Shown: positions 1 through 9,068, counted from the stretch's first letter. The stretch is DNA of 64,000 nucleotides from GCA-2794515 sp034436155 (GCA_034436155.1 DAOTVP010000008.1:62001-126000), one strand, 5' to 3'. Notes: generated by a model from the letters alone, not told the origin. A program made the numbers and translations.

Positions 1-1
1 C

Positions 2-202
2 GGTTGGCCCGCTCATGCGTGGTTTACAGCGTATGCACCTTACGAAAATCCAGAAATTTTAGTCGTCGCATTCATCTATAACGGTATCGAAGGCTCATCA
101 AATGCGTTGCCTGTGGCGGTTAAGACGATCGAAGCCTACTTCAGATTGAAAAATGAACGTGAAAATCGCCCCGCCAATCAACTTGCGCTCACGCCACCAT
201 GA
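2..202 (+). CDS. mrdA: Penicillin-binding protein 2 (transpeptidase), C-terminal end only
   Basis: Only the last 66 codons lie in the window (frame 2); the 5' part is cut off by the window edge. The visible residues, GWPAHAWFTAYAPYENPEIL followed by a V/A/F-rich strand and a hydrophilic tail, match the end of the transpeptidase fold of class B penicillin-binding proteins, where 'HAWFxGYAP' follows the KTG box. The stop overlaps the next gene's ATG (ATGA), so the two are translationally coupled. The min genes and rodA just downstream favour PBP2 of the elongasome over PBP3. The active-site serine is outside the window. Confidence 0.8.
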   Translation, partial: GWPAHAWFTAYAPYENPEILVVAFIYNGIEGSSNALPVAVKTIEAYFRLKNERENRPANQLALTPP

Positions 203-1368
203 AAGGTTCTTTGAACGTGCTACCCTCTTTGTTGCCATCTCGCCAGCTACTCATCTATTGGTTGCCTGCCCTTATCGCAGGCGCAATTGTTTGGATAACC
301 TTTCTCACTATCGGACAGACCCCACTGGTGCGTTCTAGTGGCTTGGCGTTGGTGATTGTAGGCATTAGCCTCACGATGCGCCGATTTGGAGCAGTGGTAG
401 CGACACTCGGTGGGGTTTCATTGGCGCTCTCGCCCGCTTTTTGGTCACAGACGGGTGGCGCGACCAGTTTTGTGCCTGCCACGGTGGTCATTGCTATGAT
501 TCTGGCGGGTGCTATCAGCATTTTAGTCATCCAATTTCTCAAACGCCCCTATTTGGCGCTCGGCGTGGGTGTATTGGTCTTTGCCGTGATATTCATGAGT
601 CAAATCGGCACACCGCGCAGTTTACGCCTGACCTCGCTCATGACAGCATGGTTGCTATTTTTGTTGATAGAAGCTCTCTTTCAGAGCAATCCGCGCCCCG
701 ATGAAAAACCTGCCATGCCGATTATGCCCCAGCAATATGTGGGTATGTTGCTGATTTTAGGCATCGGTATCATCAATGACCCATTATTTGTGTTGATATT
801 ACCCGCAGTCGCGCTAGGTTTATGGTTATCATCCACACGTATCCCGTTATGGTATTGGGGCATCATGCTCATCCTAACGGGATTAGGCATTTATGGCATC
901 ACGATCAGTTATATTGACCCCGATTTATGGGGAACATCGGCATTAGTCGCACATCAGACGCAACTCATCACCCCATATATCATCGCCGATGGCTGGCGCG
1001 AGGGGTTGCGATGGCTCGATTTATTGGGGATGAGCATATCGCAATTCACCATTATCGGCGCACTCTTGAGCATCTTGGGGTTGGCTCGCATGGCGCGGTG
1101 GTATCCTGTTTTGGGTGTTGTGCTGATGGTGGCGTATGCCACCCATGCCATATTCGCCTTAGTTTATTTTGGTCAAGATCGCCCCGTGTTGATTATGCCC
1201 CTCTTCATCATTCAGATGATCTGGTTGGCGTATGCCATTTATTCATTTGGTGAATGGTTGAGCAAATTCAAACGATTTCAAAAAATAGACACCCGCCTTA
1301 TCGCAGGCTTGTTATTCTCGGCATTACCCCTATATTTATTCATTGAATTGATGAGCAATTTGTCCTAA
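199..1368 (+). CDS. Polytopic membrane protein of unknown function
   Basis: A 389-residue protein that is almost entirely hydrophobic, with about ten predicted membrane helices separated by short loops; the longest loop (around residues 160-180, NPRPDEKPAMPIMPQQ) is proline-rich and polar. I recognise no family motif. Its ATG overlaps the stop of the PBP2 gene, and minCDE and rodA follow, so an accessory role in envelope growth or septum placement is a reasonable guess from context only. It could be a divergent MreD-like or polysaccharide-related membrane protein, but it is far longer than MreD (about 160-180 residues). Confidence 0.75.
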   Translation: MKGSLNVLPSLLPSRQLLIYWLPALIAGAIVWITFLTIGQTPLVRSSGLALVIVGISLTMRRFGAVVATLGGVSLALSPAFWSQTGGATSFVPATVVIAMILAGAISILVIQFLKRPYLALGVGVLVFAVIFMSQIGTPRSLRLTSLMTAWLLFLLIEALFQSNPRPDEKPAMPIMPQQYVGMLLILGIGIINDPLFVLILPAVALGLWLSSTRIPLWYWGIMLILTGLGIYGITISYIDPDLWGTSALVAHQTQLITPYIIADGWREGLRWLDLLGMSISQFTIIGALLSILGLARMARWYPVLGVVLMVAYATHAIFALVYFGQDRPVLIMPLFIIQMIWLAYAIYSFGEWLSKFKRFQKIDTRLIAGLLFSALPLYLFIELMSNLS

Positions 1369-1426
1369 TCAATAGCACATATTCAAAAAAACGTTATCCT
1401 TATACATAGTTTACTGTGACACACGA

Positions 1427-2113
1427 GTGGATATTATGCGTGATGAGATTGTTATCATAAAAGGTAGTAAAGATGGTGTGGTGGTATCATTAAGCCCAAC
1501 TGAGGAATGGTTGACCATCACCAGTGAATTAGCCACAAAAATAGATGAAAAAATTGCCTTTTTTGCAGGCGCAAATTTAATTATCGAATTGGGAGAGCGC
1601 CCTGTTCCCAAACATGAATTGAGCGGATTAAAAGCGTTGTTAGAACGGCGTGGGTTATCTATTGGCGTGGTTGTCAGCGCCAGTAAGACCACCCTAGATG
1701 CCGCCGATGCGCTCAATTTACGAATCCAAAAATTGGTGGACGAAAATGCAGAAGAAGCCGCGCCCATCCCTATACCTGAAGATGGCACACACGGTATTTT
1801 GATTCGTAATACAGTGCGATCTGGACGGGCAATTCATAGCCAGGGGCATATCGTCATTTATGGCGATGTCAATCCGGGTGCCGAAGTGGTCGCTGGGGGC
1901 GATGTGTTCGTGTGGGGAAAGTTGCGCGGGAATGTCCATGCAGGCGCGTATGGGGATGAAAACGCGGTGGTATGCGCCCTCGATTTACAACCAAATCAAC
2001 TACGCATCGCGGGTTATATCGTCACCTCACCGCCCGACAGACGGCGCAAAGTGAAGCCCGAAATGGCAAGTATTCGCAACAATCAAATCACAGTCGAAAG
2101 CTGGAATGGTTAA
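1427..2113 (+). CDS. minC: Septum site-determining protein MinC
   Basis: Inhibitor of FtsZ assembly that acts with MinD at the membrane to block septa away from midcell. The C-terminal part (about residues 120-205) carries the MinC beta-helix signature: RSGRAIHSQGHIVIYGDVNPGAEV, then GGDVFVWGKLRGNVHAGAYGDE and QLRIAGYI. The N-terminal half is the variable MinC_N region. The length, 228 residues, is normal. The frame opens with GTG at 1427; an in-frame ATG at 1436 (MRDEIVIIKG) is an equally good start, as neither has a strong Shine-Dalgarno. minD follows after 21 bases. Confidence 0.93.
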   Translation: MDIMRDEIVIIKGSKDGVVVSLSPTEEWLTITSELATKIDEKIAFFAGANLIIELGERPVPKHELSGLKALLERRGLSIGVVVSASKTTLDAADALNLRIQKLVDENAEEAAPIPIPEDGTHGILIRNTVRSGRAIHSQGHIVIYGDVNPGAEVVAGGDVFVWGKLRGNVHAGAYGDENAVVCALDLQPNQLRIAGYIVTSPPDRRRKVKPEMASIRNNQITVESWNG

Positions 2114-2134
2114 CAGGTAGAAAGGATAACACAC

Positions 2135-2980
2135 ATGGGGGCAACAGTCATCACAATCACCTCTGGTAAAGGGGGCGTTGGCAAAACCACCACCACCGCC
2201 AATTTAGGGCTTGGTTTAGCCAAATTGGGCAAAAAAGTGGTGGTCATCGATACCGATATCGGGTTACGCAATTTAGATATTATCCTCGGCTTAGAAAGTC
2301 GGGTGGTGTATGACCTAGTAGATATTGTCGAGGGCAACTGTAAATTGCGCCAAGCCATGATTAAACACAAACAATTTCCAGATTTATACCTTATCCCCGC
2401 CGCCCAAAAGCGTGATAAAACAGCAGTCAGCCCCGATAATATGATTCAGATTACGGATGCCCTACGCGAGGAATTTGATTTTATCTTAATCGATTCACCC
2501 GCAGGCATAGAACGCGGCTTCCGTAATGCGATCGCGCCAGCCGATTTGGTCGTGGTTGTAACCAATGCCGAAGTGTCGGCAGTGCGCGATGCCGATAGGG
2601 TGATTGGTCTGGTCGAATCGAGTATCAAACAACTTCACACTTCGCGCCCAGCAAAATCCAATACACCGATTCGATTAATCCTCAATCGGGTACGGGCAGA
2701 GATGATTCGGCGGGGCGAGATGATGTCGGTGAGTGATGTGAATGATATTTTAGGGGTGGAGATTTTGGGCATCGTCCCAGAAGATGAACAAGTGATCCCC
2801 GCCTCAAATACAGGCGTGCCAATTATTTTGTATGACCAATCGAAAGCGGGTAGCGCATATATGAATATCGCCCGCAGGCTCACTGGTGAAAATATCCCCA
2901 TGACCCAATTAGAACCGACAGGTGGATTATTGCAACGCCTCAATCGGTTGTTCGGTGGGCAATCCACCCCGAAAGGTTAA
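2135..2980 (+). CDS. minD: Septum site-determining ATPase MinD
   Basis: Membrane-associated ATPase that recruits MinC and is stimulated by MinE. The N-terminus shows the deviant Walker A motif SGKGGVGKTTTTANLG, followed by VVVIDTDIGLRNLDIILGLE and the Walker B-like FILIDSPAGIERGF. The 281-residue length fits MinD; the C-terminus ends in a region able to form the amphipathic membrane-targeting helix (LLQRLNRLFGG). AAAGGA lies just upstream of the ATG. It is the middle gene of minCDE, and only six bases separate its stop from minE. Confidence 0.96.
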   Translation: MGATVITITSGKGGVGKTTTTANLGLGLAKLGKKVVVIDTDIGLRNLDIILGLESRVVYDLVDIVEGNCKLRQAMIKHKQFPDLYLIPAAQKRDKTAVSPDNMIQITDALREEFDFILIDSPAGIERGFRNAIAPADLVVVVTNAEVSAVRDADRVIGLVESSIKQLHTSRPAKSNTPIRLILNRVRAEMIRRGEMMSVSDVNDILGVEILGIVPEDEQVIPASNTGVPIILYDQSKAGSAYMNIARRLTGENIPMTQLEPTGGLLQRLNRLFGGQSTPKG

Positions 2981-2986
2981 ACGCCC

Positions 2987-3337
2987 ATGTCTGGATTATT
3001 TAGGATACGCGGGCGCAACAAAGAGCAATCTAGCGCCCAAAAAGCCAAAGAACGGTTACAACTGATTCTCGTACATGACCGAATCAACTTGTCACCAGAA
3101 CGATTTGAAGAGATGAAAGCCGAAATTTTGGCGGTTATCTCGAAATATGTCGCTATTTCTGGGGATGAGGTCGAAATTGCCCTCACCCAACGTGGAGACC
3201 GCAACCATAATTTGCTCATCGCAGAAATCCCCTTCTCGCAAAGCCTAGAAGGAATAGATAAAGCCGATGAAGAGGATGACCCCAGAAATCAGATGAAATC
3301 AGACGACACCCAACCCGATAACCCAACGATTGCATAA
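2987..3337 (+). CDS. minE: Cell division topological specificity factor MinE
   Basis: Small partner that stimulates MinD ATPase and restricts MinCD to the cell poles. The start matches the MinE pattern: a short N-terminal segment rich in basic residues, then SAQKAKERLQLILVHDRINL, followed by the conserved LSPERFEEMKAEILAVISKYV. At 116 residues it is longer than the usual 85-90 because of an acidic, hydrophilic C-terminal tail. It follows minD directly and ends the min operon; a promoter for rodA lies in the 84 bases downstream. Confidence 0.93.
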   Translation: MSGLFRIRGRNKEQSSAQKAKERLQLILVHDRINLSPERFEEMKAEILAVISKYVAISGDEVEIALTQRGDRNHNLLIAEIPFSQSLEGIDKADEEDDPRNQMKSDDTQPDNPTIA

Positions 3338-3355
3338 CGCTACGGTCTCAAGCCC

Positions 3356-3383
3356 TTCACATCAGAAAGCAGAGACTTATAAT
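3356..3383 (+). promoter_or_regulatory. Sigma-70-type promoter upstream of rodA
   Basis: TTCACA at 3356-3361 (5 of 6 to the -35 consensus), a 16-base spacer, and a perfect TATAAT at 3378-3383. It lies between minE and rodA and would start transcription near 3390, about 30 bases before the rodA ATG. This suggests rodA can be expressed separately from the min operon. Confidence 0.6.
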
Positions 3384-3421
3384 AGCCATGTGATGTATCG
3401 TTAGCATCAGATGGTATTGGT

Positions 3422-4528
3422 ATGCAAAGAACAAATATTTGGCGACAATTCGATTACGTGTTGTTATTCTCAACCCTCGCTTTGGTGGTGTTTGGCATCA
3501 TCATGATTCGGAGCGCCACCAACGGCGCAGTAGACCCCGATTTAATTAGTCGCGTCCCTAGTCAAATTCAATTTGCCATTATCGGCACTATTTTATTATT
3601 ACTGATGACCATGCTCGATTATCGCCTTTTGGGGAGCATCCACATGTGGCTGTATCTGTTTATGGTCGGCATTTTGGTGATGGTGCTATTTTTCGGGCAA
3701 GAGGGTGATGGTGGCGCACGCAGTTGGCTCAATGTGGGTATCTTGATTCAACCGGCGGAAATCGCAAAATTGCTGATTATCATCACGCTGGGGTATCACT
3801 TTGCCAATCGGTATCAGAATATGGATAAACTCACAACCGTGTTTGGGTCGCTGATTCATGTGGCGATACCCATCGGCTTAATCTTTATCCAACCCGATTT
3901 AGGAACGGTGATTGTCTTCAGCGTGTTGTGGTTTACACTGGCATGGGCGGCAGGTTTGCGAATTAAACATATAGCCATGTTCATGATTGTCGGTTTAGTC
4001 AGTCTGCCAATTGTATGGTCAATTATGCAACCCTATCAACGAGAACGCATCACCAATTTCATCATACCTGATACAGGCGATGAGAATTTCGGCTCGCGTT
4101 ATAACATCCGCCAAGCGGCAATTGCCATTGGGTCTGGCGGATTATTCGGCAAAGGTTATGGCAACGGCACACAAACACAGTATCGCTTTTTGCGCGTGCG
4201 CCATACCGATTTTATTTTTTGTGTGATTGCCGAAGAATTTGGGTTAGTTGGCGGGACGACAGTGATTATCGTTATGGGCGTGGTCATTTTACGCATCTTA
4301 CGCGCCGCACGCCTCGCCGCCGACCCGTTGGGAAGTATGATTTGTTATGGCATCGCCGCGACCATCTTCTTTCAGAGTGTGACGGCAATCGGCATGAATA
4401 TCGGCGTACTACCCGTCACCGGTCTGACATTACCCCTCGTCAGTTCAGGCGGGACATCGCTGATGTCTATCCTCATCGGCATCGGTTTGGTACAAAGCGT
4501 GGTTGTGCGCCGTCGTCGTTTTGCATAA
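3422..4528 (+). CDS. rodA: SEDS peptidoglycan polymerase RodA (FtsW/RodA family)
   Basis: Multi-pass membrane glycosyltransferase that polymerises lipid II with PBP2 during side-wall growth. It has about ten hydrophobic helices and the SEDS landmarks: WLNVGILIQPAEIAKL, IFIQPDLGTVIVF, the IGSGGLFGKGYGNGTQ loop, RHTDFIFCVIAEEFGLVG, and the C-terminal PVTGLTLPLVSSGGTS. The 368-residue length is typical of RodA. The nearby PBP2 gene supports RodA over FtsW. The ATG has only a weak ribosome-binding site. Confidence 0.92.
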   Translation: MQRTNIWRQFDYVLLFSTLALVVFGIIMIRSATNGAVDPDLISRVPSQIQFAIIGTILLLLMTMLDYRLLGSIHMWLYLFMVGILVMVLFFGQEGDGGARSWLNVGILIQPAEIAKLLIIITLGYHFANRYQNMDKLTTVFGSLIHVAIPIGLIFIQPDLGTVIVFSVLWFTLAWAAGLRIKHIAMFMIVGLVSLPIVWSIMQPYQRERITNFIIPDTGDENFGSRYNIRQAAIAIGSGGLFGKGYGNGTQTQYRFLRVRHTDFIFCVIAEEFGLVGGTTVIIVMGVVILRILRAARLAADPLGSMICYGIAATIFFQSVTAIGMNIGVLPVTGLTLPLVSSGGTSLMSILIGIGLVQSVVVRRRRFA

Positions 4529-4568
4529 AATAGAATCATCAAATCAATTTTCACACAGGAGCATGATC

Positions 4569-6071
4569 TTGACAGAAAAAGTCGTGCGGACTCGTTTCGC
4601 ACCTAGTCCTACGGGACCGCTACATATTGGTGGGGTACGTACTGCCCTATTCAGTTGGTTACTCGCCCGTCATCATGGCGGAAAATTTATTTTACGCATC
4701 GAAGACACCGACCAAAAACGCTTTGTAGAGGGGTCTATTGAACTCATCACCGATGCGCTATCGTGGCTTGGCATCGATTATGATGAAGGTCCAGATAAAG
4801 ATGGTGGTTACGGTCCGTATATCCAATCGGAACGGCTACCCCTCTATCAAAAATGGGCGCAATGGCTGATAGATAACGACAAAGCCTATCGCTGTTTCTG
4901 TACACCAGAACGGCTAGAACAAGTCAATCAAGAAAAAGTGGCACGTAAAGAACCGCCCGGTTATGACCGCTTTTGTCGGAATTTATCGCAAGCCGAGATT
5001 AACCAAAATATCGCCGATGGTAAACCGTATGTCATTCGGCTTAAAGTGCCGTTAGATGGTCAAACGATTGGGCATGACCTGATTCGCGGTGAATTAATAT
5101 TCGAGAATCACACACTCCAAGATGCGGTACTGCTCAAAAGTGACGGCTATCCGACCTATCATCTCGCCAACGTGGTTGATGACCATTTTATGGAGATCAG
5201 CCATGTCACCCGCGCTAATGAATGGATTCCATCATTCCCATTACACCTGATTCTATGGGATGCGTTTGGGTGGGAAAAGCCGATTTATGTTCACTTACCT
5301 GTGTTACTCAACCCGAATGGCAAAGGTAAAATGAGCAAACGCTTTGAAGCATTTAACGAAGACGGCAAGAAAATTCTCGTCTTGGCAAAAGAATATAAAG
5401 ATGCGGGTTATTTGCCAGAAGCGATGCTCAATTTTATGATTAACATCGGTTGGAATTTTGGCGATGAACGCGAAATTTTCACCGTCCAAGAGGCGATAGA
5501 ACGGTTTGATATTGCAGGTGTGAACCCTGCCAATAGTGCCTTCCCCATTGAAAAACTCGATTGGATCAATGGTGTTTATCTGCGCGAAAAATTATCGGTC
5601 GAAGACATCGCCAAACGGTTACGACCAGTGTTTGAAAATGCAGGCTTAAAGGTGAACGATGATAAGTTGCTCAAAATCGTGCCACATATCCGCACCCGTA
5701 TCAAAACATTGAATGAAGCGGTCGATGTGGCAGGGTTTTTCTTCCATGAGACATTCATCCCACCCACCGCCGAAATGCTCATCCCTAAAAAGATGGATAG
5801 CGCAAGCACCAAGGCATTACTCGAAGAAGCCTACAAGCGTTATGCCGATGTGCCAGAAGCCGATTTCCTCACCGAGACGCTCAAAACAGTGGGCATTGGG
5901 TTGGTGAGCGATTTCAGCCTGAATAATAGCCAAGTATTTGGCGTGTTACGTGTTGCCATGAGTGGACAAAGTATTTCTACGCCCACCTTCGAGACGATGG
6001 AAATTTTGGGTAAGGCGGAATCGCTCAAACGGATTAAAACGGCAATTGACATTTTAGCCACACAGTCATAG
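4569..6071 (+). CDS. gltX: Glutamate--tRNA ligase
   Basis: Class I aminoacyl-tRNA synthetase that charges tRNA-Glu and possibly tRNA-Gln. It shows the HIGH-type motif PSPTGPLHIGGVRTALF near the N-terminus, FILRIEDTDQKR, and the KMSKR loop (GKGKMSKRFEAF). The start is set at TTG 4569 because AGGAG at 4557-4561 is seven bases upstream. The ATG at 4563 would be one base from that site, and longer frames back to 4503 would overlap rodA. The resulting 500 residues fit GltX. A nested palindrome and tRNA-Gln follow downstream. Confidence 0.95.
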   Translation: MTEKVVRTRFAPSPTGPLHIGGVRTALFSWLLARHHGGKFILRIEDTDQKRFVEGSIELITDALSWLGIDYDEGPDKDGGYGPYIQSERLPLYQKWAQWLIDNDKAYRCFCTPERLEQVNQEKVARKEPPGYDRFCRNLSQAEINQNIADGKPYVIRLKVPLDGQTIGHDLIRGELIFENHTLQDAVLLKSDGYPTYHLANVVDDHFMEISHVTRANEWIPSFPLHLILWDAFGWEKPIYVHLPVLLNPNGKGKMSKRFEAFNEDGKKILVLAKEYKDAGYLPEAMLNFMINIGWNFGDEREIFTVQEAIERFDIAGVNPANSAFPIEKLDWINGVYLREKLSVEDIAKRLRPVFENAGLKVNDDKLLKIVPHIRTRIKTLNEAVDVAGFFFHETFIPPTAEMLIPKKMDSASTKALLEEAYKRYADVPEADFLTETLKTVGIGLVSDFSLNNSQVFGVLRVAMSGQSISTPTFETMEILGKAESLKRIKTAIDILATQS

Positions 6072-6086
6072 ATTTTAGACACGATC

Positions 6087-6124
6087 TGGGCGGATTTACA
6101 CCACAAGGCGTGTATATCCGCCCA
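6087..6124. repeat. Nested extragenic palindrome, copy A
   Basis: Outer arms TGGGCGGAT (6087-6095) and ATCCGCCCA (6116-6124) are perfectly complementary. Between them is a second, shorter hairpin (TACAC at 6097-6101 with GTGTA at 6110-6114) ending in GTAT before the right arm. The same architecture, with different but self-complementary arms, recurs at 29753, 43127, 43192 and 55778. The element sits 16 bases after the gltX stop and has no T-run, so it is not a standard terminator. Confidence 0.65.
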
Positions 6125-6195
6125 ATTACCACAATTCTATATCAATCTTTATCTGGTCGTATATCTCAATTTCTGCTACACTATACATACCCCAT

Positions 6196-6266
6196 TGGGA
6201 GATAGTTTAAGGGCAAAACAGTGGTCTCTGGCTCCATTGATCTTGGTTCGAATCCAGGTCTCCCAG
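6196..6266 (+). tRNA. tRNA-Gln (anticodon CTG)
   Basis: Seven-pair acceptor stem TGGGAGA (6196-6202) with TCTCCCA (6259-6265) and discriminator G6266. The D arm is GTTT..AAAC, the anticodon loop is CTCTGGC giving anticodon CTG (reads CAG), and the T arm is CTTGG-TTCGAAT-CCAGG. CCA is not encoded. The last pair of the anticodon stem is a U-U mismatch, which is slightly unusual. It lies downstream of gltX; in many bacteria GltX also mischarges tRNA-Gln for later amidation. Confidence 0.9.
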
Positions 6267-6347
6267 TTTTACTCATCTTATTTTCTAAATGGTAACGTTT
6301 TCATCACATAAATTTCATCAAACCATAAAAATTGATTGACCAATTCC

Positions 6348-6376
6348 TTGACAACTTTCTCATGTTGCGTTAATAT
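6348..6376 (+). promoter_or_regulatory. Promoter of the LacI-family regulator gene
   Basis: A perfect TTGACA at 6348-6353, a 17-base spacer and TAATAT at 6371-6376 (4 of 6 to the -10 consensus). The predicted start point, near 6383, falls inside the palindromic operator at 6382-6397. Confidence 0.6.
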
Positions 6377-6381
6377 CTGTT

Positions 6382-6397
6382 CTGAGAGCGTTCTCAG
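6382..6397. promoter_or_regulatory. Probable LacI-type operator
   Basis: The 16-base palindrome CTGAGAGCGTTCTCAG has arms CTGAGA/TCTCAG around a central CG, the usual layout of LacI-family operators. It covers the predicted transcription start of the regulator gene, a position expected for repression, here probably autoregulation. I did not find a second clear copy before the binding-protein gene at 7612, so the importer may be controlled by read-through from this site. Confidence 0.6.
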
Positions 6398-6434
6398 AAG
6401 AAAAGGTCAAACTAAATTTTTTTGAAGTGAGAAA

Positions 6435-7496
6435 ATGTCAAAATTAAAGCCAAATGCCAATCACAAGGCAAAAGACCTCAATTTAGAAGACATCGCCAAA
6501 GAAGCAGGTGTTTCGCGGGCGACTGTTTCACGGGTCATTAATAACGAAGCCTATGTGAGCGAAGAAACCCGCCAACGGGTACAAACCGTTATCGAAAAAT
6601 TAGGCTATACGCCGAATAGTCGCGGGCGCATTTTGGCAACTGGACGCACCAATATCATCGGCGTGGTCATCCCACAAAGTCTAGCCACGGTCTTCGATGA
6701 CCAATTTTACTTCCCTACCCTACTCAATGGTGTCGCTCAGGCGGCAAATCAACGCAATTACGCCATGTTGTTGTGGATACAAGAATCCAGCACCGATGAA
6801 GAGCGGTTTTATGAGCGGATCCTCAAAAATCACCTCATGGATGGCGTGTTATTGGCATCGACCCAACAAGATAACCCATTTATCCCACGCTTACTCGATA
6901 TGGGAATTCCGCTTGCAATGGTAGAACACCCGCATCAATGGGCAGATCGCATCAATTTTGTCACGGTAGATAATCAAGCCGCGGCATGTGTTGCGACCAA
7001 ACATCTTTATCAACAAGGGCGACGCAAAATTGGGCATATCACAGGGGCATTGAATAATATAGATGGTATCAAACGGCTAGAAGGCTACAAACAAGCCTTA
7101 GCCGAACTGGGCATCCCATATCGTGAAGAATTGGTTTTTGAAGGCAACTTTGAAAGCCGTAGCGGTTATATTGGAATGCGAGCTTTGCTAGACGCGCATG
7201 TGGACGCGGTATTTTGTGCCAACGACCAAACGGCGGTTGGCGCACTGAAGGTATTAGATGAACTCGGTGTTCGTGTACCGGGCGATATTGCGATTGTCGG
7301 GTTCGATGATTTGCCGACCTCAGAACGCAACAAGCTCACCACCATTCATCAGCCCATCCACACCAAAGGAGCGCAGGTAACTCATCTGTTGCTCGACCAG
7401 ATTGAGGGAATCAGCGATGGTGCCCGCCATGCGCTGTTACCAACCCATTTAGTTATCCGTGAAACGTGTGGTGCTTCCATCACGCACCGTTTCTAA
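6435..7496 (+). CDS. LacI-family transcriptional regulator
   Basis: Sugar-responsive repressor. The N-terminal helix-turn-helix and hinge are clear: LEDIAKEAGVSRATVSRVINNE, then YVSEETRQRVQTVIEKLGYTPN. The rest is the periplasmic-binding-protein-like effector domain, ending with ALLPTHLVIRETCGA. The 353 residues are normal for the family. It is transcribed in the same direction as, and just upstream of, a sugar ABC importer and a glycoside hydrolase, so it probably controls them in response to their sugar. A matching palindrome overlaps its own promoter. Confidence 0.93.
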   Translation: MSKLKPNANHKAKDLNLEDIAKEAGVSRATVSRVINNEAYVSEETRQRVQTVIEKLGYTPNSRGRILATGRTNIIGVVIPQSLATVFDDQFYFPTLLNGVAQAANQRNYAMLLWIQESSTDEERFYERILKNHLMDGVLLASTQQDNPFIPRLLDMGIPLAMVEHPHQWADRINFVTVDNQAAACVATKHLYQQGRRKIGHITGALNNIDGIKRLEGYKQALAELGIPYREELVFEGNFESRSGYIGMRALLDAHVDAVFCANDQTAVGALKVLDELGVRVPGDIAIVGFDDLPTSERNKLTTIHQPIHTKGAQVTHLLLDQIEGISDGARHALLPTHLVIRETCGASITHRF

Positions 7497-7611
7497 ACGT
7501 CAAAGAGGAGGTTGCCTACGCTCGATTGCTACATACATCATAACGCGAAACGAATCAAAATGTCAGTCTATTTCATAAACTACTTATCTCGATTCAGAGA
7601 GGAAGGTTAAT

Positions 7612-8979
7612 ATGTCTAAAAAATTAGCACGTTTAATTATCATCGTGAGCGCCCTGATGCTCATCATCGGCGTGATGCCAACCTTTGCACAAGACCGTAC
7701 CGTCATTATTTGGTACGTCGGTTTAGGCGCAGGTGGGCAACCGGAACAAATTGATGCCCAAAATGCAGTTGTCGAAGCCTTCAATGCCTCGCAAGACCGC
7801 ATTGAACTGCAAATCCAAATTGTGGATAACAACGTGGCTTATGACACCCTCGCCACGCTTATCGCCACAGGGCAAGCCCCCCACATCATCGGACCCGTTG
7901 GCGCAGATGGTTCAAACGCCTTCGCAGGTAACTATCTTGACCTCGAACCCCTCATCGAAGCCAGTGGCTACGACCTCTCTCAATTTAGCCCTGCCTCTGT
8001 CGAAGCCTTCCGCTTCCCAGATCAAGGCTTGATTGGTTTGCCATTCGCCACCTTCCCATCGTTCATTTATTTCCGTAAAAGCCTGTTCGATGAAGCTGGC
8101 GTTCCCTATCCCCCACAAGAATACGGCGCTCCCTATGTGTGGAATGGTGAAGAACGCGAATGGAACATGGACACTCTGCGCGAACTCGCCATGTACATGA
8201 CAGTGGATGCCAATGGTAATGATGCCACCATGGAAGAATTTGACCCCGCCTCTGTGGAACAATGGGGCTTTGTGTCGCAATGGAACGAACCACGCGGTAT
8301 CTCGACCATGTTCGGCGCTTCTTCACTGGTCGATGAAAATGGCGATGCCGTGTTGCCACAAGCATGGATAGACGCATTCACTTGGTTCTACAACGGTATC
8401 TGGACAGACAAATTCATCCCCAATGCTTCTCAAGTGGGTAGTGACATTTTAGCAAATGGCAATGCGTTCTCGTCTGGTCGCGTTGCGATGGCACACACCC
8501 ACCTGTGGTATACCTGCTGTATTGGTGATACCAATGATTGGGATATTGCAGTTATGCCTTCATTCAATGGCGTGACCACCGCTAAATTGCATGGTGATAG
8601 CTTCCGCTTGATGCGTACCTCTGCCGATATGCCCCTCGAAGAACAATTGGCGGCATTTGAAGTATTAACCTATCTGTTGGGTGAAGCCTCTGATGAATTG
8701 TTAGTTGTGTATGGCGGTATGCCCGCTCGTGAAGAAGATACCGCCGCCTTCTTTGCGACATTAGATGAACGCTTTGACCAAGGGGTCAATTGGCAAGTCG
8801 CAATTGATAGCTTGGCTTATGCAGATAGCCCCAACCACGAATACAACATGCCCAACTATCTCAAAGCCAAAGACCGCATCGGCGCGTTCCAAAGCCTGTA
8901 TGAAAGCACACCAGATCTCGACATCGTTGCCGAACTCGAAAAACTGGTTGCCGATTTGAACGTGATTTTTAACGAATAA
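7612..8979 (+). CDS. Extracellular sugar-binding protein of an ABC importer (SBP family 1)
   Basis: Binds oligosaccharide outside the membrane and delivers it to the permeases encoded next. The signal peptide is MSKKLARLIIIVSALMLIIG with a probable cut after AFA; there is no lipobox cysteine, so anchoring must be by other means or the protein is free. The mature part has family 1 features: ITVxY-like VIIWYVG, an IDAQNAVVEAFNASQ helix, and IGLPFATFPSFIYFRKSLFDEAGV. 455 residues. A strong GGAAGG site precedes the ATG. A hairpin separates it from the permease genes. The substrate cannot be told from the sequence. Confidence 0.9.
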   Translation: MSKKLARLIIIVSALMLIIGVMPTFAQDRTVIIWYVGLGAGGQPEQIDAQNAVVEAFNASQDRIELQIQIVDNNVAYDTLATLIATGQAPHIIGPVGADGSNAFAGNYLDLEPLIEASGYDLSQFSPASVEAFRFPDQGLIGLPFATFPSFIYFRKSLFDEAGVPYPPQEYGAPYVWNGEEREWNMDTLRELAMYMTVDANGNDATMEEFDPASVEQWGFVSQWNEPRGISTMFGASSLVDENGDAVLPQAWIDAFTWFYNGIWTDKFIPNASQVGSDILANGNAFSSGRVAMAHTHLWYTCCIGDTNDWDIAVMPSFNGVTTAKLHGDSFRLMRTSADMPLEEQLAAFEVLTYLLGEASDELLVVYGGMPAREEDTAAFFATLDERFDQGVNWQVAIDSLAYADSPNHEYNMPNYLKAKDRIGAFQSLYESTPDLDIVAELEKLVADLNVIFNE

Positions 8980-9000
8980 TTTGACCGTTTTTCCGCGCAC

Positions 9001-9033
9001 ATAACAGCAGGGGCAATTATGCCCCTCTGTTAT
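9001..9033 (+). other. Intercistronic hairpin after the binding-protein gene
   Basis: A long inverted repeat: ATAACAG-c-AGGGGCA, loop ATTA, TGCCCCT-CTGTTAT. It lies in the 89 bases between the binding-protein stop and the first permease and has no T-run. A stable hairpin here can protect the upstream message or reduce read-through, giving more binding protein than permease, as REP elements do after malE in Escherichia coli. The core resembles hairpins at 57501 and 60565 in the atp operon. Confidence 0.7.
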
Positions 9034-9068
9034 CTATCATCCACACCGTCAAACATGAGGACTATGTT

